From: Asparagopsis taxiformis
Lineage: Eukaryota; Rhodophyta; Florideophyceae; Bonnemaisoniales; Bonnemaisoniaceae
Length of the DNA stretch: 64,000 bases
Direction: 5' to 3'
NCBI GenBank assembly: GCA_030407315.1
Contig: JALQPE010000704.1
Location: 1-64,000 of the forward strand
The translations under genes were made by a program, and so were the position numbers. Below the pieces are notes generated by a model. That model searched no databases. It was not told the DNA's origin and was given only the letters and a program-made list of their open reading frames with translations. Below are positions 31,608 to 42,872 of the stretch, piece by piece (position 1 is the stretch's first letter; each line of letters opens with the position of its first letter).

Positions 31608-34600
31608 GTGGCCTTTCGGTACCTTCCCTTGTTAATAACCCCTCCGTAAGGCCAGTGGATAATACCATAATCGCCGACAACAGGGCAAGGATGACGTCTG
31701 AAGCTCCCCGTACAACATTGTCGCGACAGAAGACACGCAAGAATAGGTCGAAACTGACAAAACCGAAAACAGGAATAGCCGAACTTGTCGGCAAATATCA
31801 TATGCTAGCCGAACTAGCACGTGCCCCATGTGGGCTTACATTTGGGGAATTAATGCGGGGAGATGCTGATGAGGCCAAGCGAGAAATTAGACGCTTGTTT
31901 CGGGCTAAGACCAATCGTTCTTTACTAGCCCACATCAGTGTACCTCCTCGACGCTTAAAAGTGATATCTGTACGCGTATACGGGACAGACACACAAGCTT
32001 TGCTTGACTCTGGTGCTGTTCCGAATCTAATGTCGTCACGCTTGGCAAACCAGCTGTCACTGCAGCTAGAAAGTACGACTAAACGAATTACCGTCGCTGA
32101 CGGTACTAGTTCTGCTGTACTCGGATTGGTGACGAGTGCGCCCGTAGCTTTTGGTAAGCTTACGGAGCCACTTGATTTCCTGGTTGTAGAAGGGCCTCCA
32201 TTCGATGTAATTATAGGGTGCCCGGAACTTGAACGATTGCAGGCATGCTTGGATCTGGGTCAACAAAAAGTTACGATACTCATTGGTGGTGAAAAGGTGC
32301 AACTGGGATTCGAGTATGATCGCTCACATAATCGACTAATGGAATCTAAGACCGATAGCGACGACTTCACATCAGAAGACGAGATTGTACCAGGTACACC
32401 GTTGGATACATCGTCCGATGAGGAAAGCCTAGTACTAGTTTTAGCTGATGAATGCATGGGTAGCACGGCCTCTGCCCTTCCGGGTATTGTGTCCGATAGT
32501 GACGCGCAAGTCAGTCATGCGGGCAATCACCATATACCAAGGAATGAATTCCCTATCAACCGTGTCACGCAAGACTCACTCGAACTGCTACAGAACACCA
32601 GAGACAATAAGCATACAATGGATGAGGTCGGGAGTACACAAAATTATGAAGAAAATCGGATAGTCAGCATGGAAGATTCCCATGTCGCCATATTATCTTC
32701 TAAACTTTGTCACCTACCGGACGGAATCCGACGCGATATTTACTCAGCGATTTCTGATTACGATATCGTCGCGTGGAGTTTAGATGATCTACGGCCATCC
32801 TCTGTACCCATGAAACACAGTTTTGCGCTGACTGAAGACACTCCTATTCATTCGCGTGTTCGCCGATTAGCGCCGAAGCATTCCGTAATAGTGTGGGCTG
32901 AACTGGACAAGATGCTCGAAGCCGGTATCATTACCCCGTCTAATTCCGCCTGGTCATTTCTAGTGGTGATAGCAACTAAGAAGGATGGAACCCCTCGATT
33001 CTGTGTAGACTATCGCGCCCTAAACCGAGTAATGAGAGCTGACCGATGGCCTCTGCCAAAGATCGAGGAGATTTTTGATGACTTAACCGGAAGCCATGTG
33101 TTCAGTACATTGGATTTATTTTCAGGATACTGGCAGATAAGGATAGAGGAAAATTGCAAAGAGAAGACTACATTCATATGCCGATATGGTACCTATCAAT
33201 TTGAGGTAATGCCATTCGGACTAATGAATGCACCCTCTACTTTCCAGCGAATGATGGACCAAGTGTTCCAGAATGTTGGATTTGTAAGGTTGTATCTGGA
33301 TGATGTGGTTGTGTACTCTCCAGACATGGAGTCACACATCGCGCATCTCCGTTCCGTTTTTGCAATTATTCCAGAACACGGGCTAAAGATAAAAATTTCT
33401 AAGTGCAGCTTCGCGCATCCTCGTGCTAAGCTGTTAGGACATGTTATCGATGAGAAAGGTATCTCTGTCGATGAGGAAAAGATATCCGTGATCAAGTCGG
33501 CTCCTGCTCCGAAGAATGCTACAGAATTGCGGAGTTTTCTGGGACTGGCAGGGTATTATCGGCGGTTCATAAAAGGGTTCGCAGAACTTTCGGCTTGTTT
33601 GCATGCCGGCACATCCGTGAAGACAAGATTCCAATGGACGAGGGAGATGTATTCCGCCTTTGAACTCCTCAAAGAACGCCTGACTACCCCGCCCGTCCTT
33701 TCCTTCCCGGACTTTGGACGCCCCTTTCTCTTGGAAACCGATGCCTCTTCCGTCGCAATTGGAGCCATTCTTGCACAGGCGAAAAGTGACGGAACCGTAC
33801 ACCCGATACAGTAGGCAAGCCGTACACTGACGGCCCCCGAAAGGAATTATTCGGCTTCCGAAAGGGAAGCTCTAGCAGTTGTGTTCGCCTTGAAGAAATT
33901 TCGCGTGTATCTTTTGTCCACAGAACCTTTCATCGTCTTCACGGATCATCAAGCTCTACAATATGCTTTCCAAAAGAAAGATATCCATGGCAGGCTTGCT
34001 CAGTGGCTGGATTTGATAGCGGAATACGACTTTACAGTGAAGTACAGGTCTGGTACATCAAATACAGCAGCTGACTATTTGTCACGCATTCCTCAACGAG
34101 TATCACCTAACGGCAGTGACAAAGGAGATGCTACTCGGATATGTACACCCGAAAACACCGTGTTGTACACAGAAAACGTACAAATATCTCCGCTATTAGG
34201 GGGTTATATCCAAATTATTGAGCCTGAATTGCAGGAGATCATTCGATACATCTCTAGGTTGCCTATCAAAGATGATCGTCCCCCGAATAGAAGGGCCATC
34301 AAGCGCAATGCAAAGAACTATCTTATCTGGGATGATAAACTATTCCGTCGAACACGTTCCGGGTTACGAATTGTGCCAGATCCCGATACAAGGTTAAAAA
34401 TTCTCGCATCATTTCATGACTCTATCGGCCATTGGGGTTATGAGACCACCAAAGATTATGTACTCGCTAGATACTGGTGTCCAACGGTCTATAAGGATAT
34501 ACGTGAATATGTGAAGAGTTGTGACAGTTGCCAACGATCCAGTAATATTCCAAGATACTTTACTCACCTACGTATGCCAGTGAGTAATATATTCGATGTT

Positions 34601-35416
34601 TTCTCTGTTGATTTCGCGGGGCCCTTTCCCATAACATCATCGGGAAACCGTTTTATACTTGTGGCCGTCGAACATTTAACTGGGTGGCCAATCGCGAAGG
34701 CAACCAAAAATGCAACGGCTGACATCGTCATCGAGTTTATGAAGACCAATATTCTCTATCAGTTTGGGCCTCCGTCTACCGTTATATCAGATAACGCTAC
34801 CTGCTTCACTGCGAAGTCCTTGGAGGAGTTCATGAAGAAAAATGGTATAAGGTGGAAGACTGTATTGGCTTACGCCCAGATGTCTAATGGGAGGGCGGAA
34901 AGAATGGTTGGGACATTGAAGAAAGGTGTTAAGAAGACGATGAATTCATCAGGAGAAGAATGGGATGTGGCACTTGAGAGTGTATTATATGTATACCGGC
35001 GACGCAAATTATCTGCAGGATCATCTCCATATGAACTTCTGTACGGTGTCCCACCTCGTATGTTACTATCTGATTTGGATTCACATATAGGGCCAGTAAC
35101 CTTACATAGTACAGAGGTGGAAATGCTTGGAATAATGGGAAAACGAGCTGGAAAATCGGTACCTATAAGTATACCCTGGGGTACAGGGAAAACTTCATTT
35201 CATGTTGGAGATGAAGTGTTGGTCGCAAAAGGTGCTGCGACTAATACCAGCGTCAAATGGCCCTCATTCGGTTCTAAATTCTATGGTCCTTGCAAGGTCA
35301 TCGCAGCCCGGCATCCTCGGTACACTCTCCGGTCACTCTCCGGCCGTATTTCTCGTAACGAAGTACACGCCCGGCGCTTGATTTTGTACCATCGCCGCCC
35401 GAATGATCGAAAATAA
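31608..35416 (+). mobile_element. Ty3/gypsy element 3, gag-less remnant
   Basis: Starts immediately at the terminus of copy A, which probably inserted into it or joined it. It contains protease, RT, RNase H and integrase but no Gag, and no LTR is recognised on either side. The sequence is much less rich in ACG/CGT words than the large chromovirus, and the proteins are only distantly alike, so it is a separate family. Confidence 0.85.
31691..35416 (+). pseudogene. Pol of gypsy element 3, one internal amber codon
   Basis: One reading frame from the ATG at 31691 (MTSEAPR) to TAA at 35416, interrupted only by TAG at 33812-33814. Domains: protease ALLDSGAVPNLM (near residue 105), RT FCVDYRALNRVM and LYLDDVVVYS (YLDD), RNase H ETDASSVAIGAIL, a stop inside the usual ASRTL motif, then ASEREALAVVFAL and FTDHQALQYAF. 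The integrase has a zinc region (CDSCQRSS), SVDFAGPF (D), VISDNATCF (D) and NGRAERMVG (E). The C-terminus has a GPF/Y-like segment (YGPCKVIAARHPRYTL) and no chromodomain. An open frame also runs in from copy A, but that fusion is an accident of insertion. Confidence 0.9.
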
Positions 35417-37419
35417 TCCACTTCGCAAGATTTCTATCGCTTGTCAATGAATAATGCGTCACGCCTTAAGTGTACTCCATCGAATCTATTGTTATCGTTC
35501 AGTGCCGTTTACTGAAAATTGATGCAAAATAGCTCTTCGCTACTCCAGAAACTGCTATTAGAATCCTGATAAGACCCGTTATCCCCCCGGTTGCACCGTT
35601 CCCGCAGAACTGGAACTTGGATTGTGCAATTACACTCTTCGGCGGGAGATTACAGCTTTACCTGGACACCCCTGCCACGTACTCTAGAGCATCGAATGCT
35701 CTGTACGACCCTCAATACACCTAGCGGTGGTCAACCGATGAGGATAACATTTACACTTGATGTTAATTTCACATCACCAATCCAGCCGCTTAAGGCTAAC
35801 ATTTCGTCGAGTATTGGCTAGCATCGAACCAGCAACCTCAATGAATACCATTTCGGTTCATTGAGTGCATCGCCAAGGAAGGAAATCGAGGTAATTGAGA
35901 GAGACAGCCCGGGACTGTCGGCTGAGGAGGGGATCGTGATAACGTGATACTAATGTAGTATGGGGAAATAGAGAAATTGCAGTGGTTGGAAGCAACTTTA
36001 CAGAATGATCATTTTAGTTAGTTTATTGAATGCATGATCCTATGTGATGATTGTACGGCTACTGAAGGACAATGGAAGCTGAGGTCAGTATCTGAGGTCA
36101 TCATTAGAGGGATACAGTAGATATTAGTCTGGCCGGCTATAAGAGGACGGGACAACTCGTCAAACTAGAAAAGGGGTTAGATTAAAAATTGGTCAATTCG
36201 CTTGTTTTTGGAGAGGAACACAAGAAAGACAACGATCGCGTGCGCCGACCGTCACGGCGACCAGAAAAGGGGCAACACCTTTGCAACTAGCACTGCCTGC
36301 TTGTCCAGCACTCCGAGAAGCCATGGTTGTGAAATTCATCGAAGATGACGTTTGGTTTGCGCCGTGCAGAACGCAAACCTAACGTCATCTGCGATCAATT
36401 TGGAATCCTTTGCAAATCGTACCGTTGCTCTCTATATTCTGGGTAGTGCTTCTACAGCAGTGCAGTAACAATCGAAATGAGATCAAGGTAATGTTTCGGT
36501 GTTGCAACGAGTTTCACAGCACCAAGTTCAGGAAACGAAGCAATACACCATTACGTAACATTTCAGAATCTCGATTCGGGGACAACTATCTTTTACCACA
36601 GCGCGTTACTAGGAGCGAGGCCGTTACGTCACACAATTAAACTTTCGAGCAAAACTTCTACTTCTCTAGCCCTAACATTTACGCTGTAAGATCGTAACCC
36701 AGTTCCCCCCAGGCGTAGGTATGCCGAAACTCGGCTCTGTACTGGCACCGCCTGCTGAGCAAAACGCGCCACAAAAATTTCCATGCAATTTCCATATATT
36801 CCCATATGGCAACACCAGAAATCGTCTATTGGCGCACTGCCACAATTCTATCAACCATTGGCGAATTCCTGCGCGCCACCTCATCAGACCGTATTTTGGA
36901 AATATTTCAGGAAATTGATATTCCCATCATATTATACGTGAATTTTGAGGCTTCAATATACCAGTATTCCGTCCACAAAGATATGATCAGAATTTGACTT
37001 GATAGAAGCAGTTGTACGCTCATCTTAAATTTGTTGCCAGCGTCAATCCCGCAGTCCGAATTCCTCGACTAATGTTTCGGGAAAATTTCTTTAATTTTTT
37101 CGACCATGGAATGATAATTTTCTGAACAAAACTATCTGTTGATTTGGTATCATTCCTTCAGAGCATTCGCATGTTGTATACGATTACACAGTCGTGCAGG
37201 CAGGGTCGCGCGCGACCACGCGACAAGGGTCTCAAATGACGAAGGAAAAGCGGAACGACCGAGCATGGTCAGCCGTATCAACTTGGCAGGTTTCAGTGAT
37301 TGGTCCATCGTTGCTCAACGAGTATTTACTTGTAAGTCGTCCAGGTCCTACACATCCTACAGCCGGTTAGATCAAGAACTCCCCCTACCCTGAAACGGAC
37401 ACGTGTGGTTGACAGACAA
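35417..37419. other. Intergenic region with one long hairpin
   Basis: About 2 kb with no supported gene. The 76-codon plus ORF at 35591 and others look random. It may contain the 3' LTR of gypsy element 3, but no matching 5' LTR survives to prove it. An inverted repeat lies at 36344-36389. Confidence 0.4.
36344..36389. repeat. Hairpin with 18-nt arms
   Basis: Arms 36344-36361 and 36372-36389 are complementary at 17 of 18 positions, with a 10-nt loop. It may be a cruciform or the core of a small element. Confidence 0.75.
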
Positions 37420-37424
37420 TTCAA

Positions 37425-37534
37425 TGACGAATAACTTATACATTACACTAACATTACAGCTCAGTACTGATATTAATTGACACGCCGACGACCAACGCGG
37501 CGACAATAAACGACATCAGACGATTATCTTCACA
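37425..37534 (+). repeat. 5' LTR of the copia element
   Basis: 110 bp, TGACGAATAAC...CTTCACA, preceded by TTCAA. It matches 41942-42051 except the second base. Confidence 0.95.
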
Positions 37535-37734
37535 GGTTATCGGCCCAGACGCTACCAAGAATCCCACCACTCCCTCCCGGCGACGCATTCTCCCGCCCAC
37601 CATCCCCACGGCGACGCATTCTCCCGCCAATCCCAACACAATCGACTCCCATTTTTACGGCGACGCATCCTCCCGCCCAACTCCGTGCCCTACTATCCAA
37701 GTTCCTGTCCATCAGTGCCATTCTATCATCCGAC

Positions 37735-38744
37735 ATGTCAGTCACACCCCACTCACAAACCACGCCACCCGGTTACCCGCCAATGGAAATTCCAACCCTG
37801 CACTTTTCCAATTATATCCCATGGCGATTGTGTATCGAGCACTTTGCACGCGCTCAAAATGTCTCATACTACCTCCATCATGCAATACCGGCGACAGAAT
37901 CCCAAGCAGACCTCGAAAAACATACAGCAGGACATTCCCAAGCACAATTGCTCGTACTCATGTCACTCTCACCGGAAATTACCGAGCAATTCACTGACAT
38001 AGACCTCGAGGGACCTGTACACCTCCTATTCGATCGCATTCGTATCAAATTAACCGACACACACCCTGAACACTCCCCTTCCAGCCTTCGCCGCAAAGCA
38101 CAACAGATCAAATGGTCCTCAAGCATGACTGTTAATGATTATCATGCACAACACGAAAAGTCCGTTTGTTAATGATCCGATCAAACTATCCGGAAATCGC
38201 CAATGAGCAAACGACGATCAGGTTTATCCTCGAAGGCCTCGAAAACCACCCTGATTGGACAACCTTCAACCAGATGATATGCAATTATTCCGACCTCAAT
38301 CCCTCCCACCCGCTGACGATTTCTCAACTCGTCACAATGATGACGAAACATGACGAGATAACCAAACAATCTAATCACCCGAAGCCTGCAAAAAACCGAT
38401 CGGCCACAGGAAGCTATGTTAAACGAACATTCCGCAAATGGGAACCGTTCACAAACAACACACCATTTCACAATTCTACCTTCCGCCCGCACCGGTACCA
38501 TTCGCAAAACCAATCTGCCCCACCGCCAAGTCACCCAGGAATGTGGTGCTCGTTCCACGGTTCGCCTACACACTGGACGAAACATTGCAGAGCTCGCCAA
38601 ATTCACCTCACACGCCAGCCAGACCACACAAACCCGAAAAGCGATCTGCTTTTGAAACCTCCCACCAGCCACCGCCACCGCACTTACAAGCACAGGAAAA
38701 TGCCTACACAGCTGACTCTGACACCGATACGTCAGACTTCGTAA
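37735..38744 (+). pseudogene. Copia Gag, two frames, CHHC knuckle
   Basis: The N-terminal part (37735-38172) has the copia Gag core (LHFSNYIPWRLCIEHFARAQ, LRRKAQQIKWSSSMTVNDY). The signal then continues in another frame (38166-38744: FILEGLENHPDWTTFNQMI). A knuckle CSFHGSPTHWTKHC has the C-x2-x-x4-H-x4-C spacing, with His in place of the second Cys. Gag assembles the virus-like particle. The frame change near 38160 breaks it in this copy. Confidence 0.8.
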
Positions 38745-38959
38745 GTGACCTCAACTCCAACAAATTCATCCTGGACTCCGGTGCTAACCCATCGTACATT
38801 ACATCACCCGTACCAGGAATGAAAAAGACCAACCACACCACAGTCATCGCCGATGGTACCCACAAATCCATCACACACTGTGATAAACTTTCAATCCCCC
38901 TCTCTAAATCACATTCCCCCTCCCACACACATGGTTTCGGTAGCTCCACAACTCCATAA
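38438..38959 (+). pseudogene. Copia protease segment
   Basis: A third frame encodes KFILDSGANPSYITSP (retropepsin D-S-G-A box near residue 106) followed by TTVIADGTHKSITHCDKL. The first half of the ORF overlaps Gag and is not the coding frame there. The next domain, the APQLHKNLLSVGQ linker typical of copia, is in yet another frame, so Pol is disrupted here. Confidence 0.75.
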
Positions 38960-38973
38960 AAACCTCTTATCCG

Positions 38974-40635
38974 TTGGACAAATCACAAAAAACCCATGAC
39001 GTCCTCTTCCAATCCAAACGAGCTTTCATCACCAAGAAAGGCAAAGCACCTTCACCGAAAAAGACCATTGCGATCATCCCTCGCAAGAAAAATGCTCTAT
39101 ACGAGTTCACTTCTCGACCCATACAAAAAGGATCTGCCCACGCTGCACGCACTTTAAACCACCCTCCCAAAAAGCCCAACAAACCTAAACGTTCCAACAA
39201 AATCCTCCCCACCTCGACCGCCCGCCGAATCCTCCGCGCACCCATTCAGAAATCATTCGCACCACGCTTCAAAAAAATCCAACGCCCCTCAAGGAAACCA
39301 GCACACAAACGTAAATTGGAACCACGCAGCAGACCTACACGGAAAATCCATGTAGATCTCCCTTCTACAATACGGGACTACTACAACTGGCACATGAAAA
39401 TGAACCACGTGCACCCCATTAAACTACACTTCATGGCCAAGAACAAACTTGTCGACAATTTGCCACCGACCCTTCTTCGTACACCGCCACCGTTTACATG
39501 CTCGGGATGCGCACTTGGAAAGAAATCGGCCGCTCCCTTCCACCGCACTATCCGCCGCAGCCAGATTGGCACCCACGTCCACATCGACATTTGTGGCCCC
39601 CTCCCGACTGAATCATTCCTAAAGAACAGATACTTCATAACATTCCTCGACGAAGGAAGCCGTTATTTGCACATCGAATGCACACCAGCAAAATCGGACG
39701 CCCCTTCTCATATCACAGACCACATCAACCATACCCATCACACCACCCCCCATCGCATTGAACACCTAACATCGGACAATGCCAAAGAATTCTTCACAAA
39801 GTCCCTCACAGAATTCTATAACCAGAATAACATCACTACCCATCCCACGATCCCTCACACGCCACAAGAAAACGCCCTCGCGGAGCGCATTAACCGATCC
39901 ATCATGGATACAGCTCGGGCGACACTCCTCTCCTCAAAACTCCCACTAGAACTTTGGGACTACGCCGTACTGTCCGCTGCAGACGTACACAATCACACTC
40001 CCCACAGTGCTACAAAACAACTTCCCGCTGCCATGTGGTTCGGCTCAAAACCCAGTGTCCACACTCTCCTTCCATTCGGAACAACCGGTTACATCCACAA
40101 CCCCTCTCCCAAACACAAACTGGCACCCCGTGCCACACTCGTACACTACATTGGTCGTCATGACTACCGCCACTACATCGTCTACGATCCCACAACACAC
40201 GACATAACACGATGTCGCGCCAAGGACTTCTCCACGTACGACCCAACCACGGACCCCGTCGCCACGTCACATGCAAACAACGCCACACCCCCTCCATTCA
40301 CAGAACCCAAGACACTAGCACAAGCAAGACGTGCACCCGATGCACAAGAATGGGCGATCGCATATAACAAAGAGGTCAACGGACTGGAGAAACGCGGCAC
40401 GCTAACATACGTCCACCGGTCCACACTACCGGCAAACACAAAACTACTCCCCACCACAACAGTACTCCGCGTCAAAAAAAGACAGCAGCGGCAAACCCAT
40501 TTTACGCAAAGCCAGATGCACAATACGCGGCGACCGCCAAATCGAAGGCATCCACTACGACGCTTCCGACCTCTCAAGTCCTGTAGCAAACCGAGACAGC
40601 GTCCGCGCTGCGCTCGCTCTCGCCGCCGCCCATAA
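38974..40635 (+). pseudogene. Copia integrase
   Basis: The GAG-pre-integrase zinc region has WHMKMNHVHPIKLHFMAKN with CSGCALGKK. The catalytic core has HIDICGPLPTES (D), HLTSDNAKEFF (D) and PQENALAERINRS (E). LPFGTTGYIH is the typical post-core copia motif. After the A7 run at 40474-40480 the coding frame moves and the last about 50 codons of this ORF are out-of-frame. It inserts element cDNA into the genome. Confidence 0.85.
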
Positions 40636-41896
40636 CTATTCCACATTTCACTGGGACCTAGAATCGGCTTTTCTACACGAAAAGTTCACAGAAGATCGCG
40701 ATATCTACGTACGTCAACCAAGACAATTTGACGGTTCTGAACGATATCCTGACCACGTAGCAAAACTCACTGGAAATATGTATGGATGCCGACAGGCATG
40801 CAAAATATTCACCGACGGTTTGGCTGCTTACCTGACCAGCATTCATTTTTCCCGGCTCCCATCCGATCCGTGCTCCTTTATCCTTCACAGCAACAAAAAC
40901 CCACAACATTTTGTCCTACTCGTTATTACAGTCGACGATTTCCTCGTGGTCACTAACCACACCCCGCTGTCTAACCAGGTGAAAAATCAACTCTCCCGAA
41001 AATACAAACTCAAAGACCTGGGAAGGGTACAACACCTCCTCGGCTGGAAAATCACGCACTCCACCAAAGGCATCACAATCTCACAACCAAGCTACATCCA
41101 GGAGCTCCTCGACAAATATGGCCTCACCAACGCCAAAACATTCTCCTCACCAATAGCCTCTGAGCTTATCACCACCGACACAACATCGGCTAAACCGCTT
41201 GACGAAAAGACCCACGACTACAAAGGCGTAATAGGATCCTTGCGTTACCTAGCTGATTCAACTCGCCCCGACATCTCATTCATCGTAGGCTTCCTCAGCC
41301 GATCCGCACACCAACCCACAACGCATGATTGGAAATCTGCCATTCGCGTATTGCGCTATCTCAAAGGCACCAAAGACACCGGCATCACCTTCCCGCGCAA
41401 CTTCACATCCGCAATCTCCGCCTACTCAGACTCCGACCACGCCGCATGCCCCTCCACCCGCAGGTCAACGACCGGCTCCATAATCTTCTACAATAATGCC
41501 CCAATATCCTGGCAATCTAAACGCCAACGGAGCGTATCCCCTTCAACCTTTGCAGCCGAATATGTGGCATCATTTCACACCACAGAACTGCTACGCACTG
41601 TATCAAACTTCTTCACCGACCTGAACCATCCAATCCCCACACCCATTCCGCTCTACATTGATAACGCGGCAGCCATTACGACTGCCAAGGCCAAATTCCC
41701 GACACCCAAATCACGTCACATCGACGTCAAGTACCACTGGTTACGCGAGCAAGTACACAACAACTTTATCCTCCCAACTCACATCCCGACGACTTCAAAC
41801 CCCGCTGACCTGCTCACTAAAGCACTCAAACCAGCTCAATACACATCCAAACACCCACTCCTTCGACTAACAACGCCCACGGTGCGCGGCGACTGA
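40481..41896 (+). pseudogene. Copia reverse transcriptase and RNase H
   Basis: Read in the frame opened after the A7 run: KPILRKARCTIRGD, FHWDLESAFLHEKF and DIYVRQPRQFDG (RT fingers/palm), MYGCRQACKIFTDGL, then ITVDDFLVVTNH (VDD catalytic pair). RNase H: AYSDSDHAACPSTRRSTTG, AEYVASFHTTELLR, IDNAAAITTAKA and TPKSRHIDVKYHWLREQV. It ends in TGA at 41896. All key residues look present; only the upstream frame slip disconnects it from integrase. Confidence 0.85.
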
Positions 41897-41941
41897 CGAA
41901 TAACTTCGCTTCATTTCCGCACCGTGACCATTCTCAGTCTC

Positions 41942-42051
41942 TAACGAATAACTTATACATTACACTAACATTACAGCTCAGTACTGATATTAATTGACAC
42001 GCCGACGACCAACGCGGCGACAATAAACGACATCAGACGATTATCTTCACA
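41942..42051 (+). repeat. 3' LTR of the copia element
   Basis: 110 bp, starting TAACGAATAAC (second base A rather than G) and ending CTTCACA, followed by TTCAA. Confidence 0.95.
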
Positions 42052-42056
42052 TTCAA

Positions 42057-42872
42057 CTGCGGCAGATTTCTCACTGTGAAGGAACCTCATTCGTGGGCTA
42101 AATTTATGGGATCATGGCCCACACGAAGTTTTCATACGCAACTCTGTCGTTACGGTTCCAAATCACCGTGGAGATCCAAAGGTGTTCATATTGGAAGAGA
42201 ACTGCGCGAAGAGTGTAAAACATCGCCCGCTGTCTGTACTGCTTTACTAAATCCACAGAATTTCATGGCAGCGAAGCTCAGAGAAGAGGATGGAAATCTG
42301 AGCGCTCTATGAAGAAAAAAACAGGTACTCTTTCCTGACAAAGTTACGTTTCAAATGGACTGGAAAGAGGGACTGCGTTATATTTTACGACCGAAATTCA
42401 GAATGATCTTCAATGTATTATCCCTCTATGCCCGCGTTTTTCGACACTACTGGGCAAATGCCTAGGAGACTAGTGTTGTTGGTATCCTGTTTCAAACCAA
42501 CGATGTCAATTCTAGAATAAGGCAAACCCCCTATTTTGTCTGACACGTTGCGCTTTCCCTGTTGTCTCTGATTCTCGTTAAGTCCGTGCACCATTGACTA
42601 CGTAGCATCCATCAACATAGATGTCTTTCGTCACCCTTTGAAACATATCTATATTGGTCGATTGAATCTAATTGCAAAACATCCGTCCACACTCACTCTA
42701 CAACATAGTCATCTACATACAGGCTTTGTTTGCCATGTGCTAATCTTTTAGCAGTACTCTCTTTTTCACAAACCAAACCGTATAACAAAGCTCTTTGGTG
42801 AATGCGTTCTCTGCAAGCCATCTGTTTTCAACATCTTTCCTCGGGTAATTGGACAGCTTCTGTGAGATCAAA
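42057..42872. other. Upstream region of the two-TM gene
   Basis: About 800 bp with no supported gene. It lies between the copia target duplication and the ATG at 42873 and should contain the promoter of that gene. I see no certain TATA box or repeat. Confidence 0.4.

Larger units (their letters stand above)
37420..42056 (+). mobile_element. Ty1/copia element with LTRs and TSD
   Basis: Element 37425-42051, 4,627 bp, with short 110-bp LTRs that differ at one visible base and the 5-bp duplication TTCAA at 37420-37424 and 42052-42056. Order Gag, protease, integrase, RT, RNase H is the copia order. The coding region uses three plus frames. At least two changes of frame fall in or next to A homopolymers (about 38985 and 40474-40480), so either young decay or sequencing slips. 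GGTTATCGGCCCAGAC directly after the 5' LTR is the candidate primer site; it lacks an initial TGG, consistent with priming from an internal tRNA fragment as in copia. Confidence 0.95.

Noticed and set aside
31481..31690. N-terminal extension of gypsy 3 Pol
   Set aside because: The open frame comes from the LTR of copy A and is an accidental fusion. The same peptide appears ahead of the copia-like ORF at 49276 for the same reason.
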